Below are positions 19,613-28,541 of a DNA stretch of 55,063 nt, one piece after another; the stretch's first letter is position 1; each line of letters opens with the position of its first letter. A program made the translations under genes and the position numbers. Source of the DNA: Muribaculaceae bacterium (lineage in GTDB: Bacteria; Bacteroidota; Bacteroidia; Bacteroidales; Muribaculaceae); contig JAIDDJ010000019.1 in the NCBI GenBank assembly GCA_029055345.1, forward strand, positions 1 through 55,063. Direction: 5' to 3'. A model generated the notes under the pieces. That model was not told the origin of the DNA, made no database searches, and worked only from the letters and a program-made list of their open reading frames with translations.

Positions 19613-22600
19613 TCAGTCGTTCTTACGCAGTTTTATTTCTTCCGGAGTCAGTTCAGGATCCACGCCCCAGTTCTGGGCTGCCAGGCGCTTGTAGTTGTTA
19701 TAGCGCCATTGAGCGTTGGCCTTGGCTGCAGCAAAGAGTTCGTCAGCATCCTGCGGGAACATCTTGTAAAGGGATGCGAAACGGACCTCACCCTTGAGGA
19801 AGTCATCAAACTTGCTCCAGTCAGGTTCTTTAGAGTCGAGTGAGAATGGATTTTCTCCCTTGGCTTCGAGTTCAGGATTATAGCGCCAGAGGTGCCAGTA
19901 ACCGCATTCCACAGCCTGTTTCTCTTCTTCCTGGCTATGCCCCATACCTTTCTTTATACCATGGTTGATACACGGTGCGTAAGCAATGATGAGCGATGGG
20001 CCGTCATAAGCCTCAGCTTCGCGGATGGCCTTGAGAGTCTGTGCGTTGTCTGCGCCCATTGCTATCTGAGCCACATATACGTAACCGTAAGTGGTAGCAA
20101 TCAGACCGAGGTCTTTCTTGCGGATTCGCTTGCCCGCTGCGGCGAACTTGGCGATAGCTCCGATCGGTGTGGATTTCGATGACTGGCCGCCTGTATTGGA
20201 GTAAACCTCCGTATCGAGAACAAGAATATTCACGTTCTTACCGGAAGCGATTACATGGTCGAGACCTCCGAAGCCTATGTCGTAGCTTGCTCCGTCACCA
20301 CCGACAATCCACTGACTGCGCTTGGTGAGATAAGCCTTCAGGTCGACAATATTCTTGCAATCGGGGCATCCGGCTTCCGCGCCATCCTTCACAGCATCCA
20401 CGAGTGCCAGACCCTTGAGATGGGATTCCTTGGCGTCATTGCGGGCATCAAGCCATGCTTTGGCTGCTTCGCGGGCTGCTTCGGGAGCCTCTGCATTGTC
20501 AGCGATGTTCTGAGCTGATTCCTTTACTCTCTCACGAAGCTTTTCATATGCGATATGCATTCCGAGTCCATACTCGCAGAAGTCCTCGAAGAGAGAGTTT
20601 GCCCAAGCCGGACCATGACCATGCTCGTCAGTGGTGTAAGGAGTGGAAGGAACTGAACCGGAATAGATGGAGCTACAACCGGTGGCGTTGGCCACCACTT
20701 CACGCGTGCCGAAGAGCTGAGTGATAAGTTTCAGATAAGGAGTCTCACCGCAACCGGAGCATGCGCCGGAGAACTCGAACAGAGGTTTGGCGAACTGACT
20801 GTTCTTTACGTTTGCAGCCACATCAACGAGGTCGGCTTTGTTCTTGACGTTCTTAACAAGCCATTCCCAGTTCTTATCCTGGTCAAGCTGCGTCTCAAGA
20901 GACATCATCTTCAGGGCCTTCTCACCCTTCATGCCCGGACAAACGTCAACGCAGTTGCCACAACCGAGGCAATCGAGAACATCGACCTGCTGCACGAAGC
21001 GCATACCGGTCATTGTCTTTCCGAGAGCCGGCTTTGAGTGGTCCTCGCCGAAAGGTGCGGCGGCCGCTTCCTCAGGAGTCAGTACAAACGGACGGATGGC
21101 TGCGTGAGGACATACATACGAACATTTGTTACACTGGATACAGTTTGCCGTGATCCATTCCGGAACGAAAGCCGCCACGCCGCGCTTCTCATAAGCAGCC
21201 GTGCCCTGTTCCCAGGTGCCATCGGCATTATCCTTGAATGTGCTCACCTTCAGCAGGTCGCCATCCTGGGCGTTGATCGGGCGAACCACTGTCTCAATGA
21301 ATTCCGGTGCCGGTGTGGCCTTGGGTGCGTCATCTGCAAGGTCAGCCCATTCAGGCTTGATTTCGAGCTTGTGATATTCGCCGCCACGGTCTACCGCCTG
21401 ATTGTTCATGTTGACGATATTCTCACCCTTCTTGCCATATGACTTGACGATGAATTTCTTCATCTGCTCGATGGCGAGATCCACAGGAATCACCTCCGTG
21501 ATGCGGAAGAAAGCACTCTGAAGGATAGTGTTCGTGCGGTTGCCGAGACCTATTTCCTGTGCTATCTTGGTAGCGTTGATATAGTAAACGGTGATGTTGT
21601 TCTTGGCGAAATAGCGTTTCACCTTGTTGGGCAGATTATCAGCGAGTTCATCGCCTTCCCAGATTGTGTTGAGAAGGAATGTGCCGTTGGGCTGAAGGCC
21701 GCGGGTCACATCATACATGTGAAGATAAGCCTGAACGTGGCATGCCACGAAGTTAGGCGTATTCACAAGATATGTGGAGCGGATTGGCTCATCGCCGAAA
21801 CGAAGGTGTGAGCACGTGAAGCCTCCCGACTTTTTGGAGTCGTACGCAAAATATGCCTGACAATATTTATTGGTGTTGTCACCGATAATCTTAACGGAGT
21901 TCTTGTTGGCTCCAACCGTACCGTCAGCACCGAGACCGTAGAATTTAGCCTGGAACATACCCTTGCCGCCGACATTGATTTCCGGGCCTACAGGGAGCGA
22001 CAGGTTTGTCAGGTCGTCGACTATACCGACAGTGAATTGGTTCTTGGGCTCGTCAGCCTTAAGGTTCTCGAACACTTCGAGCATCTGGGCCGGAGTGGTG
22101 TCTTTGGAGCTTAGACCATAACGTCCGCCAACGATAAGAGGCGCGTTTTCCTTACCATAGAAGCAATCCTTGACATCGAGATAGAGGGGCTCGCCAACGG
22201 CTCCGGGTTCTTTGGTGCGGTCGAGAACTGCGATTTTCTTTGCGCTTGCCGGCACGGCTGCCAGGAAATGTTTCGCTGAGAACGGACGGTAGAGATGGAC
22301 GCTTACAAGACCCACTTTTTCGCCTTTTTCGCGTAGATAATCGATAGTCTCCTTAATTGCTTCTGTCACGGAGCCCATTGCGATGATGACGCGATCAGCC
22401 TCCGGATCGCCGTAGTAATCGAACAAACCATAATTACGGCCGGTAATACGGTTCATCTCCTTTACATATTCTTCCACAATTTCCGGAAGGGCGTTGTAAT
22501 ATTCGTTCGAAGCCTCGCGATGCTGGAAGAAAACATCCGGGTTCTCGGCCATACCGCGTGCCACCGGCTTGTCAGGATTGAGCGCCCGCAAGCGGAACTC

Positions 22601-23209
22601 CTTAAGTGCATCCTGATCGATGAGCGGAAGAAGGTCTTCCTCGCTCATGGCCTCGATTTTCTGAATTTCATGCGATGTGCGGAATCCGTCGAAGAAGTTG
22701 ACGAAAGGCACACGGCCCTTTATGGCGGAAAGATGAGCCACGGCGGCAAGGTCCATTACTTCCTGAACGGAACCCTCGCAGAACATTGCGAAACCGGTCT
22801 GACGGCAGGCCATCACGTCCTGATGGTCGCCGAAGATGCTCAGAGCATGCGAAGCAAGCGTACGCGCCGATACGTGGAAGACGCAGGGAAGAAGCTCGCC
22901 GGCGATCTTATACATGTTGGGAATCATCAGCAGAAGTCCCTGCGATGCCGTGTAGGTTGTGGTCAATGCGCCGGCCTGCAATGAGCCGTGGACCGCTCCG
23001 GCCGCTCCGGCCTCGCTTTGCATTTCCTGCACCATTACTGTCTCTCCGAACATGTTCTTACGTCCGGCTGCCGACCAGTCGTCCACATACTCCGCCATGG
23101 TCGAGGACGGGGTGATGGGATAAATGGCAGCTACTTCGCTAAACATATAGCTGATATGCGCCGCGGCCTGATTGCCGTCGCATGTCAGAAATTTTTTTGT
23201 TTTGCTCAT
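19613..23209 (-). CDS. nifJ: Pyruvate:ferredoxin (flavodoxin) oxidoreductase
   Basis: This enzyme oxidises pyruvate to acetyl-CoA and CO2 and reduces ferredoxin or flavodoxin, a central step of anaerobic fermentation. The 1198-residue single-chain form begins with the thiamine-diphosphate pyrimidine domain (YPITPSSTMAEYVDDW). Two 4Fe-4S sites follow, CIQCNKCSYVCP (about residue 695) and CLGCGNCVDVCPG (about 750), then CSGCGE, another cluster ligand region. The thiamine-diphosphate binding GDGASYDIGFGGLDH and 'DTEVYSNTGGQSS' segments lie near residues 975-1005. Length is typical. It has its own promoter (23260-23290) and terminator. The gene marks the organism as an anaerobe. Confidence 0.97.
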   Translation of the reverse strand: MSKTKKFLTCDGNQAAAHISYMFSEVAAIYPITPSSTMAEYVDDWSAAGRKNMFGETVMVQEMQSEAGAAGAVHGSLQAGALTTTYTASQGLLLMIPNMYKIAGELLPCVFHVSARTLASHALSIFGDHQDVMACRQTGFAMFCEGSVQEVMDLAAVAHLSAIKGRVPFVNFFDGFRTSHEIQKIEAMSEEDLLPLIDQDALKEFRLRALNPDKPVARGMAENPDVFFQHREASNEYYNALPEIVEEYVKEMNRITGRNYGLFDYYGDPEADRVIIAMGSVTEAIKETIDYLREKGEKVGLVSVHLYRPFSAKHFLAAVPASAKKIAVLDRTKEPGAVGEPLYLDVKDCFYGKENAPLIVGGRYGLSSKDTTPAQMLEVFENLKADEPKNQFTVGIVDDLTNLSLPVGPEINVGGKGMFQAKFYGLGADGTVGANKNSVKIIGDNTNKYCQAYFAYDSKKSGGFTCSHLRFGDEPIRSTYLVNTPNFVACHVQAYLHMYDVTRGLQPNGTFLLNTIWEGDELADNLPNKVKRYFAKNNITVYYINATKIAQEIGLGNRTNTILQSAFFRITEVIPVDLAIEQMKKFIVKSYGKKGENIVNMNNQAVDRGGEYHKLEIKPEWADLADDAPKATPAPEFIETVVRPINAQDGDLLKVSTFKDNADGTWEQGTAAYEKRGVAAFVPEWITANCIQCNKCSYVCPHAAIRPFVLTPEEAAAAPFGEDHSKPALGKTMTGMRFVQQVDVLDCLGCGNCVDVCPGMKGEKALKMMSLETQLDQDKNWEWLVKNVKNKADLVDVAANVKNSQFAKPLFEFSGACSGCGETPYLKLITQLFGTREVVANATGCSSIYSGSVPSTPYTTDEHGHGPAWANSLFEDFCEYGLGMHIAYEKLRERVKESAQNIADNAEAPEAAREAAKAWLDARNDAKESHLKGLALVDAVKDGAEAGCPDCKNIVDLKAYLTKRSQWIVGGDGASYDIGFGGLDHVIASGKNVNILVLDTEVYSNTGGQSSKSTPIGAIAKFAAAGKRIRKKDLGLIATTYGYVYVAQIAMGADNAQTLKAIREAEAYDGPSLIIAYAPCINHGIKKGMGHSQEEEKQAVECGYWHLWRYNPELEAKGENPFSLDSKEPDWSKFDDFLKGEVRFASLYKMFPQDADELFAAAKANAQWRYNNYKRLAAQNWGVDPELTPEEIKLRKND

Positions 23210-23259
23210 AGTAGTGTGTCTATTGTATATGATTTGGTGTTAAGTCTGATAGCATTCTG

Positions 23260-23290
23260 CAAAGATAGTAATTTTTTATCGTTTAGCCAA
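23260..23290 (-). promoter_or_regulatory. nifJ promoter
   Basis: On the minus strand a -33 box TTG (23290-23288) is followed, 20 nt later, by TATCTTTG (23267-23260), matching TAnnTTTG. The start point would lie about 45 nt before the nifJ ATG. Confidence 0.75.
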
Positions 23291-23379
23291 TCTATTTCTC
23301 AGATAAAAATCTTTTAAAAATCACTACCTCTGTCAAGATTTCGGCTTGGCTTAGAACTCACATATTATTTAGGCTTGTT

Positions 23380-24714
23380 TTATAAGATAGATATGAGTCT
23401 TTTTTCTCCCTTGATTTTTTTCCCTTTGATTCTCTCTATAAGATTTTCGGCCGACTGACTGCTCACAGCTGCCAGAGCATAGTGGTCGAACACATCTATT
23501 TTCCCTATTTGTGAAGTCTCGAGTCCCCCTTCCTTAACAAGAAATCCGAGAATATCCCCTTTTGAGAGTTTCTCTCGTTTACCGGCCGAGAAATAAAGTG
23601 TCTCCATAGTAGATTCCGGTTTGAAACGCTTCTCCGAATCAAGATACCGTGTGGTATCAAATTCGATATAGTCCTTGATGTCTTCTTCGGGACCTATCAG
23701 AACATATACATCGCCCGAGCGGTCCACACGGGCGGTTCTTCCGTTGCGGTGTGTGTAGGTTTCGGCCGTGAGGGGCTGATGATAGTGAATGATGTTCTGC
23801 ACGCCTTCGATATCAAGACCTCGTGCGGCAAGATCCGTTGCTACGAGTATTGGCCGCGAACCGTTATTGAATTGTGCCACTGCAGTCTCGCGGTCGCGCT
23901 GATCAAGGGCGCCGTGATAGAGCGATACAGGCAGACCCCTTGATTTCAGGTATTTGGCAGTGCGTTCGGCGCTCTCCCGATGATTTACGAATATGATGCT
24001 CCGGGGTAGTTCTCCCTTATCGGCTGCTATATTCTCCAGAAGGAGCGACAGGGAAGCCAGCTTATCATTGCTGTCAGAATCTACGCGGTGCACGCGCAAC
24101 CGTTCCTTGAGTCCGCTGTTATCTTCAAGATAGTCAATAGTAAGTGGGTTGTTGAGCCGCAGGAAAGAGGGTAGTACATCGGCTTTCGTAGCTGAAGTAA
24201 GCAATATCCGGCTTACATTTTTAAGCCTTTCGACAATTTTTTTCATCTCTTTCTCAAAACCGAGTTCGAGTGATTTGTCGAATTCGTCGAGCACTAAGAT
24301 TCTGGTTGGCAGCACATCGATATTGCGACGGTTGATGTGATCGAGAAGTCGCCCTGGAGTAGCCACTATTATATCTGTTCCGGCTTGCAGGGAATTCACC
24401 TCATCCTCGACCTTATGCCCACCGTAGAGAACGGTAGTCTTGTAGCCGGACGCCACATTTCGAATTATTCCGGCGATCTGCAGAACGAGTTCTCTCGAAG
24501 GAGCAATCACTATGGCCTGCAGGCGACCGGTGGCCGGCTTGAGCATTTTAAGCATCGGAAGGATAAATGCAAGTGTTTTTCCTGAGCCGGTGGGGGAGAG
24601 GAGGATGATATCGCGAGCTTCGGTTGCTGTCTGCATCATCTTGAGCTGCATAGGATTAAGCTCATTGATGCCTAATTTCCCCTTGACGAGGGGAAGGAAT
24701 TCTTTTTCTCTCAT
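23380..24714 (-). CDS. DEAD-box RNA helicase, DbpA-like
   Basis: This is an ATP-dependent RNA helicase probably acting on structured RNA or ribosome assembly. Motifs in order are LNPMQ (Q motif), SPTGSGKT (Walker A, about residue 41), PSREL, TPGR, DEFD (about 143, in place of DEAD), SAT and 'HRNGRTAR' (motif VI). The C-terminal 75 residues resemble a DbpA RNA-binding domain. The start is placed at 24714 (MREKEFLP...), which leaves 41 nt after recG. An upstream ATG at 24774 would overlap recG by 19 nt and add a basic 20-residue extension with no family counterpart that I know. It is the last gene of the tetR-fabG-recG cluster. Confidence 0.85.
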   Translation of the reverse strand: MREKEFLPLVKGKLGINELNPMQLKMMQTATEARDIILLSPTGSGKTLAFILPMLKMLKPATGRLQAIVIAPSRELVLQIAGIIRNVASGYKTTVLYGGHKVEDEVNSLQAGTDIIVATPGRLLDHINRRNIDVLPTRILVLDEFDKSLELGFEKEMKKIVERLKNVSRILLTSATKADVLPSFLRLNNPLTIDYLEDNSGLKERLRVHRVDSDSNDKLASLSLLLENIAADKGELPRSIIFVNHRESAERTAKYLKSRGLPVSLYHGALDQRDRETAVAQFNNGSRPILVATDLAARGLDIEGVQNIIHYHQPLTAETYTHRNGRTARVDRSGDVYVLIGPEEDIKDYIEFDTTRYLDSEKRFKPESTMETLYFSAGKREKLSKGDILGFLVKEGGLETSQIGKIDVFDHYALAAVSSQSAENLIERIKGKKIKGEKRLISIL

Positions 24715-24755
24715 GTGCGTAAGATTCAAAATAAAACGAGGTCTATGAGTCCGCT

Positions 24756-26900
24756 TTATGATATAAGCGACCAATTTACCTGCTTCATAAATCTATAACG
24801 CAATTCAAGCCTTAATGTATTGATGGAATCGGCGGAAAGAGGGAGAAATCCTTCGGAAGTATCAGGGTCGCTTCCTTGAGTCTCTACAAGTTCGGGGTGA
24901 GAGTTGAGTACCCTGAGTGCGGCTCTACGGGCATAAGTAAGAATCTGACCGTCGGTTGCCAGATTTGCGATATTGAGAGCGAAGGCAAGTCCGCTTTGCT
25001 GGGTTCCCTCCATATCGCCGGGTCCCCTCAGTTTCATATCGGCCTCCGATATGAGGAAGCCGTCGGTGGTCTCGGTCATTATGCCGAGTCGTTTCCGGGT
25101 ATCGCCGCCGATATTGGGCCGCGTCATGAGAATGCAATAACTTTTATCGGCTCCGCGACCAACGCGGCCCCGTAACTGATGAAGTTGCGAGAGGCCGAAC
25201 CGCTCGGCGTTTTCTATGAGCATCACTGACGCGTTCGGAACGTTTACACCCACTTCTATTACGGTGGTGGCCACAAGTATCCGCGCTTCGCCAGATATGA
25301 ATTTCTGCATCTGCGCATCCTTTACGTCGGCACTCATGCGCCCGTGGACACAGCAGACCTTGTAACCGGGGAAAAGACCGCATACTCTCTCATAACCGGC
25401 CTCAACACTTTTCAGCTCAAGCTTTGGATTGTCAGAGATAAGCGGGTAGACGATGTAGACCTGCCTGCCTGCCTGAAGTTCGCGTCCAAGAAGCCTGTTC
25501 ACTTCCATCCGGTTGTCATCATGCCGCAGAATGGTGGTGATTGGTTTCCGTCCCGGAGGCAATTCGTCGATTACCGACACATCAAGGTCGCCGTAGACGG
25601 TCATAGCGAGTGTGCGGGGGATAGGCGTCGCGGTCATGACAAGCACGTGCGGCGGCACACTGTTCTTCGTCCACATCTTTGCCCTTTGGGCAACTCCGAA
25701 CCTGTGTTGCTCATCTATGACCACCAAACCAAGACTTTTGAATTGAACCGTATCTTCGATCAGCGCGTGAGTGCCTACGATCATATGCACCGAACCGTCG
25801 AGCAATCCCGAATGAATCTCACGCCGTTCCTTTGCCCGTGTGCTGCCTGTGAGCAATCTGATATTTATCCCGATTCTTTCGGCCCATTCGCGAAGCGTTT
25901 CATAATGCTGGGTAGCAAGTATTTCGGTCGGAGCCATCAGTGCCGACTGAAAAGAATTGTCAGCGGCCATCAGCATAGTCATGAAGGCCACCATCGTCTT
26001 TCCCGACCCCACATCGCCCTGAAGCAACCGGTTCATCTGGCGGCCGGTGCGCATGTCGCCGCGAATCTCACGTAATACCCGCTTCTGCGCTCCGGTAAGT
26101 TCAAAAGGTAAGCATCTGTTGTAAAACCCATTGAAATAATCTCCGATTTGACCGAAAATAACCCCCTTGATTCTTCGGCTGCGTGCCCGTGCATACCGCA
26201 GGATATGAAGCTGAAGATAAAAGAGTTCCTCGAATTTCATCCTTTCTCTGGCTTTCTGAAGAAGCTCCGTGTTGCGCGGGAAATGGAGATTGACAAGTGC
26301 TTCCCGAAGCGGCATAAGATGAAATTCTCTGACCACTTCTTCTGGCATAGTGTCACGGATGGATGCGAAACCGGGACTGGAAAGCGCATTTTTGACAAGA
26401 CCTGAAAGATATTTCGGCGAATATCCCGCGCGGCGCAGTTTGTCGGTAACGTTATAGACGCCTTGCCAACCCTTCGGAGGATCATCGGGATTATACACCG
26501 AGACTTCCGGGTGTGCCATATTGTAGGCTCCCCGGTATGGAGTCGGTTTGCCGAAAAGCACATAATCCGTCCCCGTCTTGTAGGCATCCTTGAGGGTATT
26601 GACCTTTGAGAACCACACCGCCTGCATCAGGCTTTTGCCATCGGAAAACAATCCCACGAGCCGTTTGCGCGCCCCTTCTCCTTCAATATCGAAACTGATG
26701 AACCGCCCTTTGACTTGAACGTGGGGCATTTCTCCCGAAAACTCCCGGATATTATAAAAGCGGCTGCGGTCGATATGCCGGAACGGAAAGTAATAGAGAA
26801 GATCCCTGAAATTCCGGATATTGAGTTCGGCATCAAGCAGACGGGCGCGGGTTTCACCCACGCCCTTCAGATACTTGATGTCGCTCTCGAAAAAATTCAT
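24756..26900 (-). CDS. recG: ATP-dependent DNA helicase RecG
   Basis: RecG remodels stalled replication forks and branch-migrates Holliday junctions. The 714-residue protein has an N-terminal wedge (OB) domain beginning 'FFESDIKYLKGVGETRARLL', Walker A GDVGSGKT (about 297), the box II DEQHRFG (about 395), 'ATPIPRTLAMTVYGD', 'ATTVIEVGVNVPNA' and QLRGRVGRG. Length is slightly above the usual 690-700. It starts 6 nt after fabG, so the two are almost certainly co-transcribed. Confidence 0.97.
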   Translation of the reverse strand: MNFFESDIKYLKGVGETRARLLDAELNIRNFRDLLYYFPFRHIDRSRFYNIREFSGEMPHVQVKGRFISFDIEGEGARKRLVGLFSDGKSLMQAVWFSKVNTLKDAYKTGTDYVLFGKPTPYRGAYNMAHPEVSVYNPDDPPKGWQGVYNVTDKLRRAGYSPKYLSGLVKNALSSPGFASIRDTMPEEVVREFHLMPLREALVNLHFPRNTELLQKARERMKFEELFYLQLHILRYARARSRRIKGVIFGQIGDYFNGFYNRCLPFELTGAQKRVLREIRGDMRTGRQMNRLLQGDVGSGKTMVAFMTMLMAADNSFQSALMAPTEILATQHYETLREWAERIGINIRLLTGSTRAKERREIHSGLLDGSVHMIVGTHALIEDTVQFKSLGLVVIDEQHRFGVAQRAKMWTKNSVPPHVLVMTATPIPRTLAMTVYGDLDVSVIDELPPGRKPITTILRHDDNRMEVNRLLGRELQAGRQVYIVYPLISDNPKLELKSVEAGYERVCGLFPGYKVCCVHGRMSADVKDAQMQKFISGEARILVATTVIEVGVNVPNASVMLIENAERFGLSQLHQLRGRVGRGADKSYCILMTRPNIGGDTRKRLGIMTETTDGFLISEADMKLRGPGDMEGTQQSGLAFALNIANLATDGQILTYARRAALRVLNSHPELVETQGSDPDTSEGFLPLSADSINTLRLELRYRFMKQVNWSLIS

Positions 26901-26906
26901 TTCCTT

Positions 26907-27653
26907 TTACATATTCATGCCGCCGTCGACCTGAATGACCTGCCCGGTCACATAGCCCGACATATCCGAGGCGAGGAAGGTGGCCACATTAGCGATATCC
27001 TCGACTTTTCCACCGCGGCGCAGAGGAATTTTCTGACACCATTCGGCTCTCACCTCATCGGGAAGGGCGGCAGTCATGGCGGTCTCGATGAAGCCGGGAG
27101 CTATGGCGTTGGCGCGGATACCGCGTGAGCCCACCTCCTGGGCAATGCTCTTTGCGAGCGCGATCAGACCGGCCTTGGATGCCGCATAATTTGCCTGACC
27201 GGCGTTACCATGGACACCGACCACTGAAGCCATATTGATGATCGAACCCGACTTCTGACGCATCATTATCGGAAGAACGGCATGGATATAATTGAATGCT
27301 GATTTCAGATTGACCGCGATGACGGCATCCCATTGCTGCTCTGTCATGCGAAGCATAAGGCCATCCTTAGTGATACCGGCGTTGTTGACAAGAATATCAA
27401 TATGGCCGAAATCATCCTTGATTTGCTTTACTACTTCTTCTGTGGCGGCAAAATCCGCTGCGTTGGAGGCGTAGCCTTTCACTTTTACTCCATAGGCTGC
27501 TATCTCTTCTTCTGTCTTCTTACCATTTTCATCAATAACCAGGTCGGTGAAGGCGATGTCTGCTCCTTCGGAAGCGAATTTCAATGCTATTTCCTTACCG
27601 ATTCCGCGGGCTGCTCCTGTGATGACAGCCACTTTCCCTTCAAGCATTTTCAT
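26907..27653 (-). CDS. fabG: 3-oxoacyl-[acyl-carrier-protein] reductase
   Basis: FabG reduces 3-oxoacyl-ACP with NADPH in fatty acid elongation. The 248-residue short-chain dehydrogenase has TGAARGIG (dinucleotide binding), NNAG, and the catalytic Ser about 143, Tyr156 and Lys160 (NYAASK). The C-terminus 'VTGQVIQVDGGMNM' is typical of FabG. Another Met lies two codons downstream. It lies 41 nt after a tetR gene, which suggests that lipid synthesis here is under that regulator. Confidence 0.93.
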   Translation of the reverse strand: MKMLEGKVAVITGAARGIGKEIALKFASEGADIAFTDLVIDENGKKTEEEIAAYGVKVKGYASNAADFAATEEVVKQIKDDFGHIDILVNNAGITKDGLMLRMTEQQWDAVIAVNLKSAFNYIHAVLPIMMRQKSGSIINMASVVGVHGNAGQANYAASKAGLIALAKSIAQEVGSRGIRANAIAPGFIETAMTAALPDEVRAEWCQKIPLRRGGKVEDIANVATFLASDMSGYVTGQVIQVDGGMNM

Positions 27654-27694
27654 GTCTAATTATTCTTTTTTGAGTTGTTTTCTATCTTAATTTT

Positions 27695-28288
27695 TTAATC
27701 CTCCCTGCGTCGGAGCACGCCATTGAGAACGAGGTCGGATATCATGCGGGGCATTTCCGACTTGTCAATTCCATATTCTGAAAGACCGTTGCGGATATAG
27801 GGCACGTCGAATCCATGGATTGAATTTGTAATGATGATGGCCCATTCCTTGATGTCAGGAATGTCAAACACGCCCAGCGCAACACCTTCCCGGAGAATGC
27901 CGGTAAGCATTGAAATCTCTTTCTTGGATATCACGGCCCTCGCGCGGTCTACTTTGCGCACATCGCGGAAAAATCCGGCTCGGAGCGAGCCGTTTCGCGA
28001 CACTATCTCCCGCATCGTCTCCATGCGTGTCGCTACATATTCACGAAGTTTTTCTTCCGGAGATATCGCCTTGGTCACGATTGAACTCAGATTCTTAAGC
28101 AGGTCATCGCTCTCGCTCTCTATGACGGCATTGAATATCTCGCGTTTACTTTTGAAGTAGGTATAGATTGTGCGCCGGCCTTTATCGGAGGCGGCTGCGA
28201 TATCGTTCATGGTCGTGTTCTCTACCCCTTTACGGGCGAAGAGCGAGCGGGCCACTTCGATAAATCTATCTCGAGTCTTCTTTACCAT
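27695..28288 (-). CDS. TetR/AcrR family transcriptional regulator
   Basis: The N-terminal helix-turn-helix is clear ('NTTMNDIAAASDKGRRTIYTYFKSK'); the C-terminal ligand domain is not assignable. The start is set at 28288 (MVKKTRDRF) rather than the ATG seven codons upstream (28309), because a palindrome and a -7-like box sit at 28303-28323, over that upstream ATG. The gene heads the fabG-recG-helicase cluster on the minus strand. It probably controls itself and fabG; the ligand may be an acyl chain, which is inference from the neighbour only. Confidence 0.85.
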   Translation of the reverse strand: MVKKTRDRFIEVARSLFARKGVENTTMNDIAAASDKGRRTIYTYFKSKREIFNAVIESESDDLLKNLSSIVTKAISPEEKLREYVATRMETMREIVSRNGSLRAGFFRDVRKVDRARAVISKKEISMLTGILREGVALGVFDIPDIKEWAIIITNSIHGFDVPYIRNGLSEYGIDKSEMPRMISDLVLNGVLRRRED

Positions 28289-28302
28289 CAGGAAGATATG
28301 AG

Positions 28303-28323
28303 GCGGCAAAATAGTTGTGCCGC
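28303..28323 (-). promoter_or_regulatory. Candidate TetR operator palindrome
   Basis: GCGGCA (28303-28308) and TGCCGC (28318-28323) form a perfect inverted repeat with a 9-nt spacer, 21 bp in all, ending 14 nt before the proposed tetR start. On the minus strand it overlaps TATTTTG, one base short of a TAnnTTTG box. This fits an autoregulatory operator. Confidence 0.5.
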
Positions 28324-28440
28324 TTATACTTTATTTCGCGAATTTACAAAAAAAATCCGGCCCGACCATCAATTTAAAGTTTTTTTTCCCTTTTGGACCA
28401 TTTTTACACCGCCTGCCGACTTTATTTCATCTATTTTTCG

Positions 28441-28448
28441 TAAATTTG
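28441..28448 (+). promoter_or_regulatory. Probable pheS promoter -7 box
   Basis: TAAATTTG matches TAnnTTTG and lies 93 nt before the pheS ATG. No exact TTTG is at -33. Confidence 0.5.
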
Positions 28449-28541
28449 CAGTATAATCGGGGGCATGAAGCCCTCCGGTTGGGGCAATCGCAGTTTGAAA
28501 AAGCTCCAATTAATTGTGAATTAATAGATTAATAATTAAAC

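Noticed and set aside
25344..26075. 243-codon open frame on the plus strand
   Set aside because: Antisense to recG, no family features, while recG is complete with all motifs.
28317..28532. 71-codon open frame upstream of pheS
   Set aside because: Runs through the pheS promoter box, low-complexity Phe/Leu-rich translation, no family features.
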